The notes beneath the pieces were generated by a model, which ran no database searches, was not told the origin of the DNA, and worked only from the letters and a program-made list of their open reading frames with translations. A program made the translations under genes and the position numbers. Positions 30,491 through 37,093 of a stretch of DNA of 64,000 nucleotides are shown one piece after another. How positions within the stretch are numbered: the first letter of the stretch is position 1; every line of letters starts with the position of its first letter. Source of the DNA: Pseudolabrys sp. Root1462. Its GTDB lineage: Bacteria; Pseudomonadota; Alphaproteobacteria; Rhizobiales; Xanthobacteraceae. The DNA is taken from positions 1,678,741 to 1,742,740 of the forward strand of contig NZ_LMFS01000001.1 of NCBI RefSeq assembly GCF_001426945.1, in the 5' to 3' direction.

Positions 30491-31636
30491 CTATTTGTTT
30501 TTGCGCGACGTTTTCGGGTGCGTCGGGTTGTATTTAGCAGAACCTGCCAAATGTTTTACATGGCCGCGTTCGGTTTGCGTTCCGTTCCCGGTCATGCGCA
30601 GCACCGTCGCATCGGCCCGAATGCGCTGATCGGCCAGTCGGCGATAGATACGAACGGTCTGTTCGTGCAGGCCGTAGAGGTTGGCGATCTCGCCATCGCT
30701 CAAGCCCTTCATGCCGGCATTGACGACCGCGGTGGCGCGCAGCCCGTGCAGCGAAAGGCCGAGCTCGGCGATCGGCGCCAGCGCCGGATTATTCTTCCGC
30801 TCGTACCAAAACCACCACGACAGTTCGTTGCCGCGCTTGAACGCGCGGCCGTCGGGGTGCGGCACGATCGGCGCGAACGGCTCGATCTTCCATCCTTGCA
30901 TGGTCGCCCAGACGGCAGGATCGAGGCCAACCCAGATCACCTTGTCAGTTTTCTTCCGGCGCAGGTTGATGCCACCACCCTCCAGGTCGCGGCCTTGGAA
31001 TTTCACGAGGTCGCTGACGCCCTGCGCCGTGTTGGCACCGACGTAAACGGCGCGCTGCAGCCACGGCGCGCCGTGCTCAATCGCAAGCTCAACCGCCCAG
31101 GCGGGCCATGGTTCGTTGCCGCCGCCATCGTAATGCACCGCGACGCCCGTCATGATCGTGCGGGGCAGCTTGTCGCGCACGATCGCCCAGGACTCGATGG
31201 CGCCGAGCAAGGTCTTGGCGTTGACCCGCACGCCCGGTTTGGCGGCGAGCCCATCAAGGAAGGCCTGCGAAATGCTCGGCCGTATGTCGGCGATAGCGAT
31301 GTGACAGATAGCGTCCGCATCCTTGGTCCGTTGAATATAGAGCCGCGCCGTGCGCTCGTAGCTGACATAGGTCGACGGCTCTACCGTGCCGGACTCCTTC
31401 AGCCATGCCAAATATTCTTGGGTCAGATCACCGAACGTCGGATTCGTCGGCGAGGTCAGCGCACGCCATGCCTGCCAGAATTCGGGGGATGTTGCGTCGT
31501 CTGGAAGCTTGCTGCGTTTGCCCGGATTCTTCGATCCGCGGCGCGGCTGGTGATAGTGATACGTCTTTTCCCAAAGCGAGCCGTCCGGCCGGCGCCGGCG
31601 AACCGTCACCGCATATACGTCACGCGGCAGACCCAC
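30491..31636 (-). CDS. Phage integrase, tyrosine recombinase family
   Basis: 381 aa from a GTG at 31636 preceded by GGAGAGAG; a TTG at 31657 is an alternative. The N-terminal SAM-like core-binding domain covers roughly residues 60-155. In the catalytic domain, box II is clear (LSLHGLRATAVVNAGMKGLS) and the nucleophile tyrosine is in QTVRIYRRLADQ. The box I segment reads NTAQGVSDLVKF where the first catalytic Arg (TGQR-type) is expected, so that Arg appears replaced by Gly. It overlaps the upstream HTH gene and is the last gene of the leftward operon. Confidence 0.9.
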   Translation of the reverse strand: MGLPRDVYAVTVRRRRPDGSLWEKTYHYHQPRRGSKNPGKRSKLPDDATSPEFWQAWRALTSPTNPTFGDLTQEYLAWLKESGTVEPSTYVSYERTARLYIQRTKDADAICHIAIADIRPSISQAFLDGLAAKPGVRVNAKTLLGAIESWAIVRDKLPRTIMTGVAVHYDGGGNEPWPAWAVELAIEHGAPWLQRAVYVGANTAQGVSDLVKFQGRDLEGGGINLRRKKTDKVIWVGLDPAVWATMQGWKIEPFAPIVPHPDGRAFKRGNELSWWFWYERKNNPALAPIAELGLSLHGLRATAVVNAGMKGLSDGEIANLYGLHEQTVRIYRRLADQRIRADATVLRMTGNGTQTERGHVKHLAGSAKYNPTHPKTSRKNK

Positions 31637-31919
31637 GGCTTGCTCTCTCCGCCGCAAGGCGCACTCTTTCCGTTATGTCGCCGGAACCGCCCGGCGCCTG
31701 GGGCGGCGAGTGTGCCTTAACCGCCCCGGGGCCGGCAACCGGCCAGCCGCGGATGTACACCTTGACCTCTTCCCAATCGTAAAGCGGTACGCCCTTGCCC
31801 TTGCGCGGCCGGGGGAGCAGGCCTGCGGCGACGTATTCCTCAATCGTCGTCTCGCCGAGGCAAATGTGCGCGGCGAGCGTCTTGGCGTCCTGATAGGGCG
31901 GCGGGTAAGGCAGGCTCAT
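31620..31919 (-). CDS. HTH DNA-binding protein, possible excisionase
   Basis: 99 aa, starting in an ATGA overlap with the HNH gene stop. A MerR/excisionase-like winged HTH is visible in DAKTLAAHICLGETTIEEYV, then GLLPRPRKGKGVPLYDWEEV. The C-terminal half is Pro-Gly-rich and probably disordered. Its size and position directly upstream of int suggest the recombination directionality factor, but a regulator is equally possible. Confidence 0.72.
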   Translation of the reverse strand: MSLPYPPPYQDAKTLAAHICLGETTIEEYVAAGLLPRPRKGKGVPLYDWEEVKVYIRGWPVAGPGAVKAHSPPQAPGGSGDITERVRLAAERASRGSAA

Positions 31920-32284
31920 CGCCGCACCCATTCGCCGGACATCTTGTGCTTCCAGCCGCTCGCCTTCGTCCCGGCCATCGGCCTCGACTTCGGCACCCTG
32001 GCTCCGATGAACCGCTGCCGCACGCGCTTGATCTTCCAGTAGAGCGGTGTGTCGTGTTCGTTGTTATGGCGAAGGTTACAGGCTTCGTGAGCGATGCCGG
32101 TGACGTCGCCGCCCATGTGACGGGGAATGGCCGGGTCGTGGCTTTCGTGCCAGCGGTCGCGCCGGCCGTCGATCGGCGCGCCACATAGATTGCAGATGGG
32201 AAGATCGCCCAGGCCAGCGGCGCGCGCCTTATCACACTCTGCGAGGTAGAGCTTTTCGCGGGCTGTGGATGAGAGGCGGGGCAT
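31916..32284 (-). CDS. HNH endonuclease
   Basis: 122 aa. A treble-clef HNH domain is recognisable: a CNLCG zinc knuckle near residue 35, then RWHESHDPAIPRHMGGD, and ACNLRHNNEHD as the last part. The basic tail (KIKRVRQRFIG, KASGWKHK) fits DNA binding. It lies in the leftward early operon between the RHH and HTH genes. Phage HNH proteins nick DNA in packaging, recombination or homing. A second HNH gene beside the terminase is the more likely packaging partner. Confidence 0.82.
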   Translation of the reverse strand: MPRLSSTAREKLYLAECDKARAAGLGDLPICNLCGAPIDGRRDRWHESHDPAIPRHMGGDVTGIAHEACNLRHNNEHDTPLYWKIKRVRQRFIGARVPKSRPMAGTKASGWKHKMSGEWVRR

Positions 32285-32286
32285 CT

Positions 32287-32637
32287 CTAAACCTCTTCCC
32301 TCTCTTCGTCCGCGTACACGGTCGGTGAATCTTCGAAATCATCCGGGTTGAGCGTCGCGGCGACTGAGACGAGCGCCTGCAGCGCGATCAACTGGCGGTC
32401 TTTGTCGTTGAGCACGAAGAGACGGAGCGCGGTTGACAGGCTTCCGCCCGTGCGGTCGGCATCCACCTGGGCGACGATGGCGCCGATGGTGGTGCCGCGC
32501 CTTGCGGCGATGTCGCCGATGGCTTCGTAAAATGCCTTCTCCAGTGAGAATGTCGTCTGTATGCCGCAATGCTTCGTGACGCGCTTTTCTGGCGCGGTGC
32601 GGATCAGCTTTGGACGATGGACATTCTGTCGGAGCAT
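32287..32637 (-). CDS. Ribbon-helix-helix domain protein (RHH_4 type)
   Basis: 116 aa. The middle reads RVTKHCGIQTTFSLEKAFYE, then AIGDIAARRGTTIGAIVAQV and TGGSLSTALRLFVL. This matches the RHH_4 family (PF13467), small alphaproteobacterial DNA-binding proteins that use a beta-ribbon to contact DNA. The C-terminal tail is acidic. The start has no clear ribosome site. It is probably a regulator encoded in the leftward early operon. Confidence 0.78.
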   Translation of the reverse strand: MLRQNVHRPKLIRTAPEKRVTKHCGIQTTFSLEKAFYEAIGDIAARRGTTIGAIVAQVDADRTGGSLSTALRLFVLNDKDRQLIALQALVSVAATLNPDDFEDSPTVYADEEREEV

Positions 32638-32654
32638 GGAGTGTTGATGCGTGT

Positions 32655-32966
32655 TCAGCGCGCAGCTTTCAGCGACCGGATAGCGGCGCAGAAAGCATTC
32701 GTATTGACATTGTCGGGGTAGCTCGCCTGCAACATCGCGGCGGCCTCCTCTAAGGCTGCATCGCGCGCCGCGACGACCTCGGCGCACTTCTCGTCCCACT
32801 GCTTCTGGAAACGCAGCGCGGCGGCTTCACTCATGCCGGCGTCGGACAAGGCAAGAAAATTGCTCGCGCTAGTCAGCGGGTTGGCGCGGACAATGGTGCG
32901 GCGTGCCTTATCGTAAACAAGGCGGCCGCTTCCGCTCATGTCGATGTTGGGTGCTTGGTCAGGCAT
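32655..32966 (-). CDS. Hypothetical phage protein
   Basis: 103 aa, ATG in an ATGA overlap with the upstream gene. Largely helical and Ala-rich (DEKCAEVVAARDAALEEAAA), with a possible short coiled coil in the middle. No family recognised. Confidence 0.65.
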   Translation of the reverse strand: MPDQAPNIDMSGSGRLVYDKARRTIVRANPLTSASNFLALSDAGMSEAAALRFQKQWDEKCAEVVAARDAALEEAAAMLQASYPDNVNTNAFCAAIRSLKAAR

Positions 32967-33232
32967 CAAACGGCTCCCTTGTCTGGCGTCACTGGCGCGT
33001 CGGAAGCGGAAAGCCGGATCGACGGAAACGGCCACGACCGATCATCATCGCCAATCCACCACCCGCTCTGTTTCCAAATGCGTCCGCAGTCAGTCTTGAC
33101 GATGCGCCCGGAGGCCATGACCACTTTTCGTTGACTAAGAACCTTGTGCTCGCGGTCGAGCACATCAACCACATCGCCAACTTTGAAGGAGCGGGTCGGC
33201 GTTATCGGCTGTTTGTAGGTCAGGTCCGTCAC
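32966..33232 (-). CDS. Hypothetical phage protein with KOW/SH3-like N-terminus
   Basis: 88 aa. The opening SFKVGDVVDVLDREHKVLSQ resembles a small beta-barrel (SH3/KOW-like). SGWWIGDDDRSWPFPSIRLS at the C-terminus is Trp-rich. Coupled to the downstream gene by an ATGA overlap. Function unknown. Confidence 0.65.
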   Translation of the reverse strand: MTDLTYKQPITPTRSFKVGDVVDVLDREHKVLSQRKVVMASGRIVKTDCGRIWKQSGWWIGDDDRSWPFPSIRLSASDAPVTPDKGAV

Positions 33233-33258
33233 GTCACTATCCTCTTAGTTGTCGTAAC

Positions 33259-34131
33259 TCACGCCTTCCCGATCTCCCGCAAATGGCGGGAGTGTTCGCG
33301 AATGGCATTGGCTTGTGTGTTTTCGCCGTAGCGGATACCGGCGGACCATTTGCAGGTGCAATGAACCGTTGCCGTGGCACCGACGTGTGAGCCGATCCAA
33401 GCGAGATGCAGATCGTGCTCTTCGACGAGTGTGTCGGCGACGGCGTCGGCGATCCTGGCGCCTTCGGCGGTCAGTGTGTGGAAGGTCTTGCCTTCCGGCT
33501 TCTCTGTGAGTCCGCGTTCGGCAAGCGATCGGAATGTCGAGAGGGTGAATGGCGGCACTTCGAAATTCCGTCGCAGCCGGTGCCAGATATGCTGATGGCA
33601 ATGCTCATGGCTCGCCTGCATCAAGGCCATCTGTTCGGATTGCGTGAACTGATCAAAGTTCATCGCGGCGCGTTCGTCCGCGCGACTGGCTTCGATCTCT
33701 TCGGCGGATAGGATCTTGCCCCATGGCTTGACCGGGGCGGTGCGCGCGTTCATCCGCGCGTTGAATTGATCGGGCGATTCTCGGCGCGCTGCGGCGCGGC
33801 TGTAGCTTCTACGCATGACACAAACTCCACGGTTACAAACAATTCCGTCCGCGCCTTGCCCTGAATACGCGGGCAACAAAGGCGCGGACGGATACCCTCC
33901 GAATGACAAACTCGGACGCCACGACGCTACGTTCACGATCGCCCGCGCATTGATCAGCGTGAGCGAGAAAAGGCAGGCGCAGATGAACACCGTCGCCAGC
34001 TTCATAAGATCTTGCGCCGTGGCCTTTGACCGGGGTGGGTTACCTTCGGCAGGCCACGGCGCAAACCCGCCGGACATGGGGTGACGGCTTGGGAGCGTCG
34101 GGGAACGCTCTTTGTGTCCGGAGGGGAACAT
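33259..34131 (-). CDS. Hypothetical phage protein, with a possible internal start at 33816
   Basis: 290 aa if read from the ATG at 34131, which has GGAG 7 nt upstream and overlaps the previous stop. A hydrophobic stretch (MKLATVFICACLFSLTLINA) lies at about residues 43-62. A second in-frame ATG at 33816 has an equally good GGAG 8 nt upstream and gives 185 aa starting MRRSYSRAAARRESPDQF. The C-terminal half has a Cys/His pair in AHEHC-type context (MQASHEHCHQHIWHRLRR), a possible winged-helix part (FRSLAERGLTEKPEGKTFHT) and HCTCKWS. Both products may be made. No family recognised. Confidence 0.6.
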   Translation of the reverse strand: MFPSGHKERSPTLPSRHPMSGGFAPWPAEGNPPRSKATAQDLMKLATVFICACLFSLTLINARAIVNVASWRPSLSFGGYPSAPLLPAYSGQGADGIVCNRGVCVMRRSYSRAAARRESPDQFNARMNARTAPVKPWGKILSAEEIEASRADERAAMNFDQFTQSEQMALMQASHEHCHQHIWHRLRRNFEVPPFTLSTFRSLAERGLTEKPEGKTFHTLTAEGARIADAVADTLVEEHDLHLAWIGSHVGATATVHCTCKWSAGIRYGENTQANAIREHSRHLREIGKA

Positions 34132-34133
34132 GG

Positions 34134-34367
34134 TCATTCTCCGACCGTCAGTGAGACGACGGGATGAACGGAGCCCTGAATGTGCAGGAAGATCGGCTTG
34201 CCTTCCGCGAGGCGCTTCAACTCAGCGGGCGAAGGTTGCCACGCCGATATCATGAAGCCGTCGTGGTCAAGGATTTCGAGGGTATGGCAGACGCCATCCT
34301 TCTCGTGATCCCATGTTATCGGGGCTCCGAGACGTCGTGTTGCGTCGGTGAGCGGAAGACTTTTCAT
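34134..34367 (-). CDS. Hypothetical phage protein
   Basis: 77 aa, overlapping the upstream stop by 4 bp. Compact mixed alpha/beta sequence (APITWDHEKDGVCHTLEILD, then LHIQGSVHPVVSLTVGE). No family recognised. Confidence 0.65.
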   Translation of the reverse strand: MKSLPLTDATRRLGAPITWDHEKDGVCHTLEILDHDGFMISAWQPSPAELKRLAEGKPIFLHIQGSVHPVVSLTVGE

Positions 34368-34633
34368 GCGCGCCCCGACACTTCCGGCTGACCTTCAAAG
34401 CGCGCGATCTGCTCGCGAAACAGCGTGCAGATATCCTTGCGGTCGGCGCCGTTGGAAATGTAGTTGGCGCGGCCTTCGTGGCCGTCATACGGGAAGACCA
34501 GCAAGACGAAGCCGATCTTCTTTGCGTTGCCGGTCAGCCCGGGGTTGAGGGCTTCATCGAGCGCGACGGCAAGCGCCTGCATCAGGTCGCGATGCTTTTC
34601 CTCGATCGGAGCATCGCCAAGACTGGTCGCCAT
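34364..34633 (-). CDS. Hypothetical phage protein, first gene of the leftward operon
   Basis: 89 aa from the ATG at 34633 (MATSLGDAPIEEKHRDLMQA). GGGAGAGGGAAG sits directly before it. A longer form from the ATG at 34678 is preceded by GGAGAGGGAC and is also possible. The conserved-looking core is GFVLLVFPYDGHEGRANYIS, then NGADRKDICTLFREQIARF, a pattern I recall from small proteins in alphaproteobacterial phages. It is the first gene transcribed from the predicted PL promoter. Confidence 0.72.
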   Translation of the reverse strand: MATSLGDAPIEEKHRDLMQALAVALDEALNPGLTGNAKKIGFVLLVFPYDGHEGRANYISNGADRKDICTLFREQIARFEGQPEVSGRA

Positions 34634-34680
34634 CTTCCCTCTCCCGTCTGAAAAGCGGTGAGGGGAGGCATCTGCCATGT

Positions 34681-34704
34681 CCCTCTCCGATATTCGGTAG
34701 AGGG
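34681..34704. repeat. Imperfect inverted repeat in the leader of the leftward operon
   Basis: CCCTCT-CCGA and TCGG-T-AGAGGG form a 10-bp stem with one bulged base, directly upstream of the ATG at 34678. On the mRNA it would place the GAGAGGG ribosome site inside a hairpin. Confidence 0.5.
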
Positions 34705-34705
34705 A

Positions 34706-34733
34706 AGGTTACACCTAGTGCAACAGCCGTCAA
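34706..34733 (-). promoter_or_regulatory. Predicted leftward early promoter PL with embedded operator
   Basis: On the minus strand TTGACG (34733-34728) and TAACCT (34711-34706) are 16 bp apart. The 17-bp operator at 34708-34724 fills the spacer and the start of the -10. A repressor bound there would exclude RNA polymerase. The next rightward promoter candidate has the same layout. Confidence 0.6.
34708..34724. promoter_or_regulatory. Phage operator OL1
   Basis: 17-bp dyad, GTTGCACTAGGTGTAAC on the minus strand. It shares the GTTGC...(G/C)(T/C)AAC half sites with the sites at 34741, 35415 and 35474, and lies inside the predicted PL promoter. Confidence 0.65.
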
Positions 34734-34740
34734 GCCGAAA

Positions 34741-34757
34741 GTTGCGGTACATGCAAC
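34741..34757. promoter_or_regulatory. Phage operator OL2
   Basis: 17-bp dyad, GTTGCATGTACCGCAAC on the minus strand. It is nearly identical to the site at 35474, and its centre is 33 bp upstream of the OL1 centre. Confidence 0.65.
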
Positions 34758-34767
34758 AATCTTTTGG

Positions 34768-35073
34768 CTAGGGGCGGCTCATGGCATAGGCTGCCAGCAT
34801 CAGTAGGCCGATAGCGAAAACTGTGACGGCGGCGCGCCCAAGCTTGGCCATGGGGCTGCGTTGGTCCCACGATGGCAGGCGCTCGAAGCGAGAATCGTGA
34901 GCCGATAAATCGGGCTCCCGGGCGGGCAGGGCGAGGACCAGTAGCCCGGCCAGCATCGGGCTAAAGATCACGGCGCCGACGAACCATAGGGCAGGATTTC
35001 GGTTCCTGGTGTTTGCTGCGACGCCGACGATCACCGCGAGAGCCAGCCAGAAAACGACAATCCCCATTCCCAT
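34768..35073 (-). CDS. Small membrane protein downstream of the repressor
   Basis: 101 aa with three hydrophobic helices: GIVVFWLALAVIVGVAANT, LWFVGAVIFSPMLAGLLVLA and AAVTVFAIGLLMLAAYAM. It starts 3 bp after the repressor stop, so it is probably cotranscribed with it and expressed in the lysogen. A superinfection-exclusion or other lysogen-surface role would suit the position, but nothing in the sequence proves it. Confidence 0.72.
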   Translation of the reverse strand: MGMGIVVFWLALAVIVGVAANTRNRNPALWFVGAVIFSPMLAGLLVLALPAREPDLSAHDSRFERLPSWDQRSPMAKLGRAAVTVFAIGLLMLAAYAMSRP

Positions 35074-35076
35074 GGC

Positions 35077-35406
35077 TTAGCCCGTTTTGTTCAACGTTTT
35101 CGCTATTTCTATGATTTGCCGCCGGGTGCCGGGCTTCGCCTGGTCCCAGATCGTCCAAATAGAATCCTCATCGGTCGGATTGCGCATGATGAGAGAAGCC
35201 GGATCGGTGCCAAGCGCGTCAGCGCAGGCTTCCAAAAAATCCTGTGAATAGGGCTGCAGCCCCGTTTCGATTCGCGAGAGCTGCGCTTTCGACATTTCAA
35301 GCCGTTCTGCCAAGCGATCCTGCGTCAAATCGCGGAATTCGCGCCACTCGCGAATGAAGGTCTTGCGTCGGCGCGCGGATGGTTTTTTCGCAATTCTGTG
35401 TGACAT
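35077..35406 (-). CDS. XRE family repressor (CI-like)
   Basis: 109 aa. The N-terminal HTH reads LTQDRLAERLEMSKAQLSRI, then ETGLQPYSQDFLEACADALG. The remainder is short, with no peptidase domain, so LexA-style self-cleavage is not expected. It faces the Cro-like gene across a 93-bp region with three operator-like dyads, and another pair lies downstream beyond the membrane-protein gene. The ATG has no Shine-Dalgarno sequence; the operator dyad ends about 9 bp upstream. Translation may be leaderless. Confidence 0.85.
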   Translation of the reverse strand: MSHRIAKKPSARRRKTFIREWREFRDLTQDRLAERLEMSKAQLSRIETGLQPYSQDFLEACADALGTDPASLIMRNPTDEDSIWTIWDQAKPGTRRQIIEIAKTLNKTG

Positions 35407-35414
35407 GTCAGCAT

Positions 35415-35431
35415 GTTACGCCATGCGCAAC
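35415..35431. promoter_or_regulatory. Phage operator OR3, next to the repressor start
   Basis: 17-bp dyad, GTTGCGCATGGCGTAAC on the minus strand, set inside a longer perfect inverted repeat (CAGCATGTT and AACATGCTG arms, 35410-35438). It lies 8 bp upstream of the repressor ATG and would autoregulate it. Confidence 0.65.
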
Positions 35432-35440
35432 ATGCTGTCG

Positions 35441-35457
35441 TGAACACTGGGTGCAAC
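35441..35457. promoter_or_regulatory. Weak operator-like site OR2
   Basis: GTTGCACCCAGTGTTCA on the minus strand keeps one perfect GTTGCAC half but a poor second half. Its centre is 33 bp from that of the 35474 site, the same spacing as OL1-OL2. Confidence 0.35.
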
Positions 35458-35462
35458 AAGAC

Positions 35463-35491
35463 TTGACTGAAGGGTTGCATGTAGCGTAACA
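35463..35491 (+). promoter_or_regulatory. Predicted rightward early promoter PR
   Basis: TTGACT (35463-35468) and GTAACA (35486-35491) are separated by 17 bp that contain most of operator OR1. The initiation point would fall at or just before the Cro ATG (35500), which lacks a ribosome site. The transcript may therefore be leaderless. Confidence 0.55.
35474..35490. promoter_or_regulatory. Phage operator OR1
   Basis: GTTGCATGTAGCGTAAC, a 17-bp dyad between the -35 and -10 of the predicted PR promoter. It matches OL2 at 15 of 17 positions. Confidence 0.65.
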
Positions 35492-35499
35492 AAACCTAC

Positions 35500-35745
35500 A
35501 TGGCTGAACCGCTCAAGGCCCTGCAGGACTGGCGCAAGCGCGAAGGCGTCTCGTTTGACGATCTCGTTGCGAAGCTGCGTCAGCGCGGGATCGAGACGAC
35601 CAAGGCGACGCTGTCGCGAGCCGAAGCCGGGAAACATCCCCTTGACGTCAAGGTGGCGACACACCTTCGCGCGCTGACCGGTCTCAGCGGAACGGATTTG
35701 CGGCCCGACCTTGCGGACCTCATGCAAGTCGAGGTGAGCACATGA
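35500..35745 (+). CDS. Cro-like HTH protein
   Basis: 81 aa. An XRE-type HTH is indicated by VSFDDLVAKLRQRGIETTKA, then TLSRAEAGKHPLDVKVATHL, with a short C-terminal tail. It is the first rightward gene across from the repressor. In lambda-like switches the small divergent HTH protein (Cro) lowers repressor synthesis and commits to lysis. No ribosome site is seen before the ATG. Confidence 0.8.
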   Translation: MAEPLKALQDWRKREGVSFDDLVAKLRQRGIETTKATLSRAEAGKHPLDVKVATHLRALTGLSGTDLRPDLADLMQVEVST

Positions 35746-35747
35746 CC

Positions 35748-36044
35748 TCACACCGCGATCATATTCGCCGGCTCCATGGTCAGCAGCGGCCCGGCATCCA
35801 TCGCGGCCATCAGTCTGTCGTGCACGGCCTTGAGGCGCTCCGGCTGCCATTCGACACGGCAGGTGACGACGCCGATCAGCGAGCCGTCCGGTTCGATGTG
35901 ATGGGTGAGCAGGGTGAGAAGCACATTGCCATTCGGCAGGTTGTGCATCAGCAATTCGTGGCCGGGAACGACCGGCACACAGTGCGGATCGACGATATCG
36001 GTTACGCCGGGCGTGCCGACGCGCGCGGAAGAGTGCCGCTCCAT
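35748..36044 (-). CDS. Hypothetical phage protein antisense to the early rightward transcript
   Basis: 98 aa, with a purine-rich GGGGGG stretch about 7 nt before the ATG. The sequence is balanced and protein-like (LPNGNVLLTLLTHHIEPDGS, then VVTCRVEWQPERLKAVHDRL). It runs opposite to its neighbours and ends 3 bp from the Cro-like stop. It may belong to a lysogenic transcript. No family recognised. Confidence 0.55.
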   Translation of the reverse strand: MERHSSARVGTPGVTDIVDPHCVPVVPGHELLMHNLPNGNVLLTLLTHHIEPDGSLIGVVTCRVEWQPERLKAVHDRLMAAMDAGPLLTMEPANMIAV

Positions 36045-36122
36045 CTTCTAACCCCCCACCGTTGTACCCCGGCTTATATGCGCCGGTTACACGATTACAG
36101 CGGGAAAGATGGAACAGTTCTA

Positions 36123-36167
36123 CTGAAAATTTTAGGTGAGTTTTCACCGTATTTTCAGGGCTTTTTG
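36123..36167 (+). terminator. Hairpin with T tract downstream of cro (tR-like)
   Basis: CTGAAAAT (36123-36130) pairs with ATTTTCAG (36151-36158). Inside, GGTGA-GTTT-TCACC forms a second helix. GGCTTTTTG follows. It could stop or delay rightward early transcription, as tR1 does in lambda. Confidence 0.45.
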
Positions 36168-36322
36168 CTAGCCGCGCGTTTCGGTTTTGACACCACACGC
36201 GGGCCGGCGGCGCACGCAAACTCCCTATCCATCGCCGCCGGCCCGCGTCATCGCCAACCCCAGGGGGACCAGGGTGGCGAAGCCTCAGTTCTGTTTTGTA
36301 ATGCGTATGAGGATCGTTGTTC

Positions 36323-36733
36323 ATGTCAGTCAGTCTCGCTGCACGTCCGCCCGCGCGGGCGGAAAAGTCTTCCGCAATCTCGGAAAAGGTTTCCGAGCGC
36401 TCGGAAGCCATGCGTCTCGTCAAACTTGCTGCCGAGCCTCGGCCCGTCGGCGATAGCGTCAGCGCTGCAATCGGCCGCGCCGCAAAGCGCCTCGACTGGT
36501 CATACGCGCGCGCCGGCGACATCTGGTACGGCGAAGCTCGCCGGATCGACTGGCGCGAAATGGACGCGCTTCGCGCCATCGAGCAGGAGCGCGATCACGC
36601 CGCAGAGCGGGCGGAACAGCGCCGGCACATGCAGCAGCTTCACGCGCTCCGCGCAAAGCTTCAATTCAACGATCCCGACTTTCACGCGGCCGATATCGAC
36701 GCGATCAGTTGGCTGCTCGATCATCATCGTTAA
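36323..36733 (+). CDS. Hypothetical phage protein
   Basis: 136 aa from an ATG with GAGGA 10 nt upstream. It has an Ala/Ser/Glu-rich N-terminus, then a helical part (SAAIGRAAKRLDWSYARAGD) and a strong Arg/Gln/Glu-rich coiled coil (residues 80-115). The tail IDAISWLLDHHR is well formed. First gene after the possible tR terminator. Function unknown. Confidence 0.68.
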   Translation: MSVSLAARPPARAEKSSAISEKVSERSEAMRLVKLAAEPRPVGDSVSAAIGRAAKRLDWSYARAGDIWYGEARRIDWREMDALRAIEQERDHAAERAEQRRHMQQLHALRAKLQFNDPDFHAADIDAISWLLDHHR

Positions 36734-37093
36734 CGGAATTCTGGGCGGGGTTGTCGGTGCCTGCAGCGGAATCAAATGCGGAGAGAACCGTCGGCAGGGA
36801 TCGAAGCCTGATGAGATCCACGGAACGCCGCAAGCACTAGGCGTGACAGCTCGGAGAGACGGCAACCAATTCGGAATGCAGGCGCGCCAGCTTCGGCAGG
36901 GCCTTAGTCGGCCGGTAATAGATTCGGCTGCCGCACGGAGAGGGTCGCCCGGCGGCGCGCTGGTCCTCTCAACCAATTTCAGTTCCGGCGACGGCCTTGG
37001 CATCCATCAGCCCAGGTCGAATGAACAGGGAAGGGCGCGTGACCGCGTCATATGCCCCGCCGTCGCCGGAAAACATTCCATGCGAGGTGCGGC
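36734..37093 (+). other. Gap without a recognisable gene
   Basis: 360 bp in the rightward early region. Only very short frames start here, and the longer ones are shadows of neighbours. It may hold a small RNA or a decayed gene. No terminator or repeat was identified. Confidence 0.4.
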
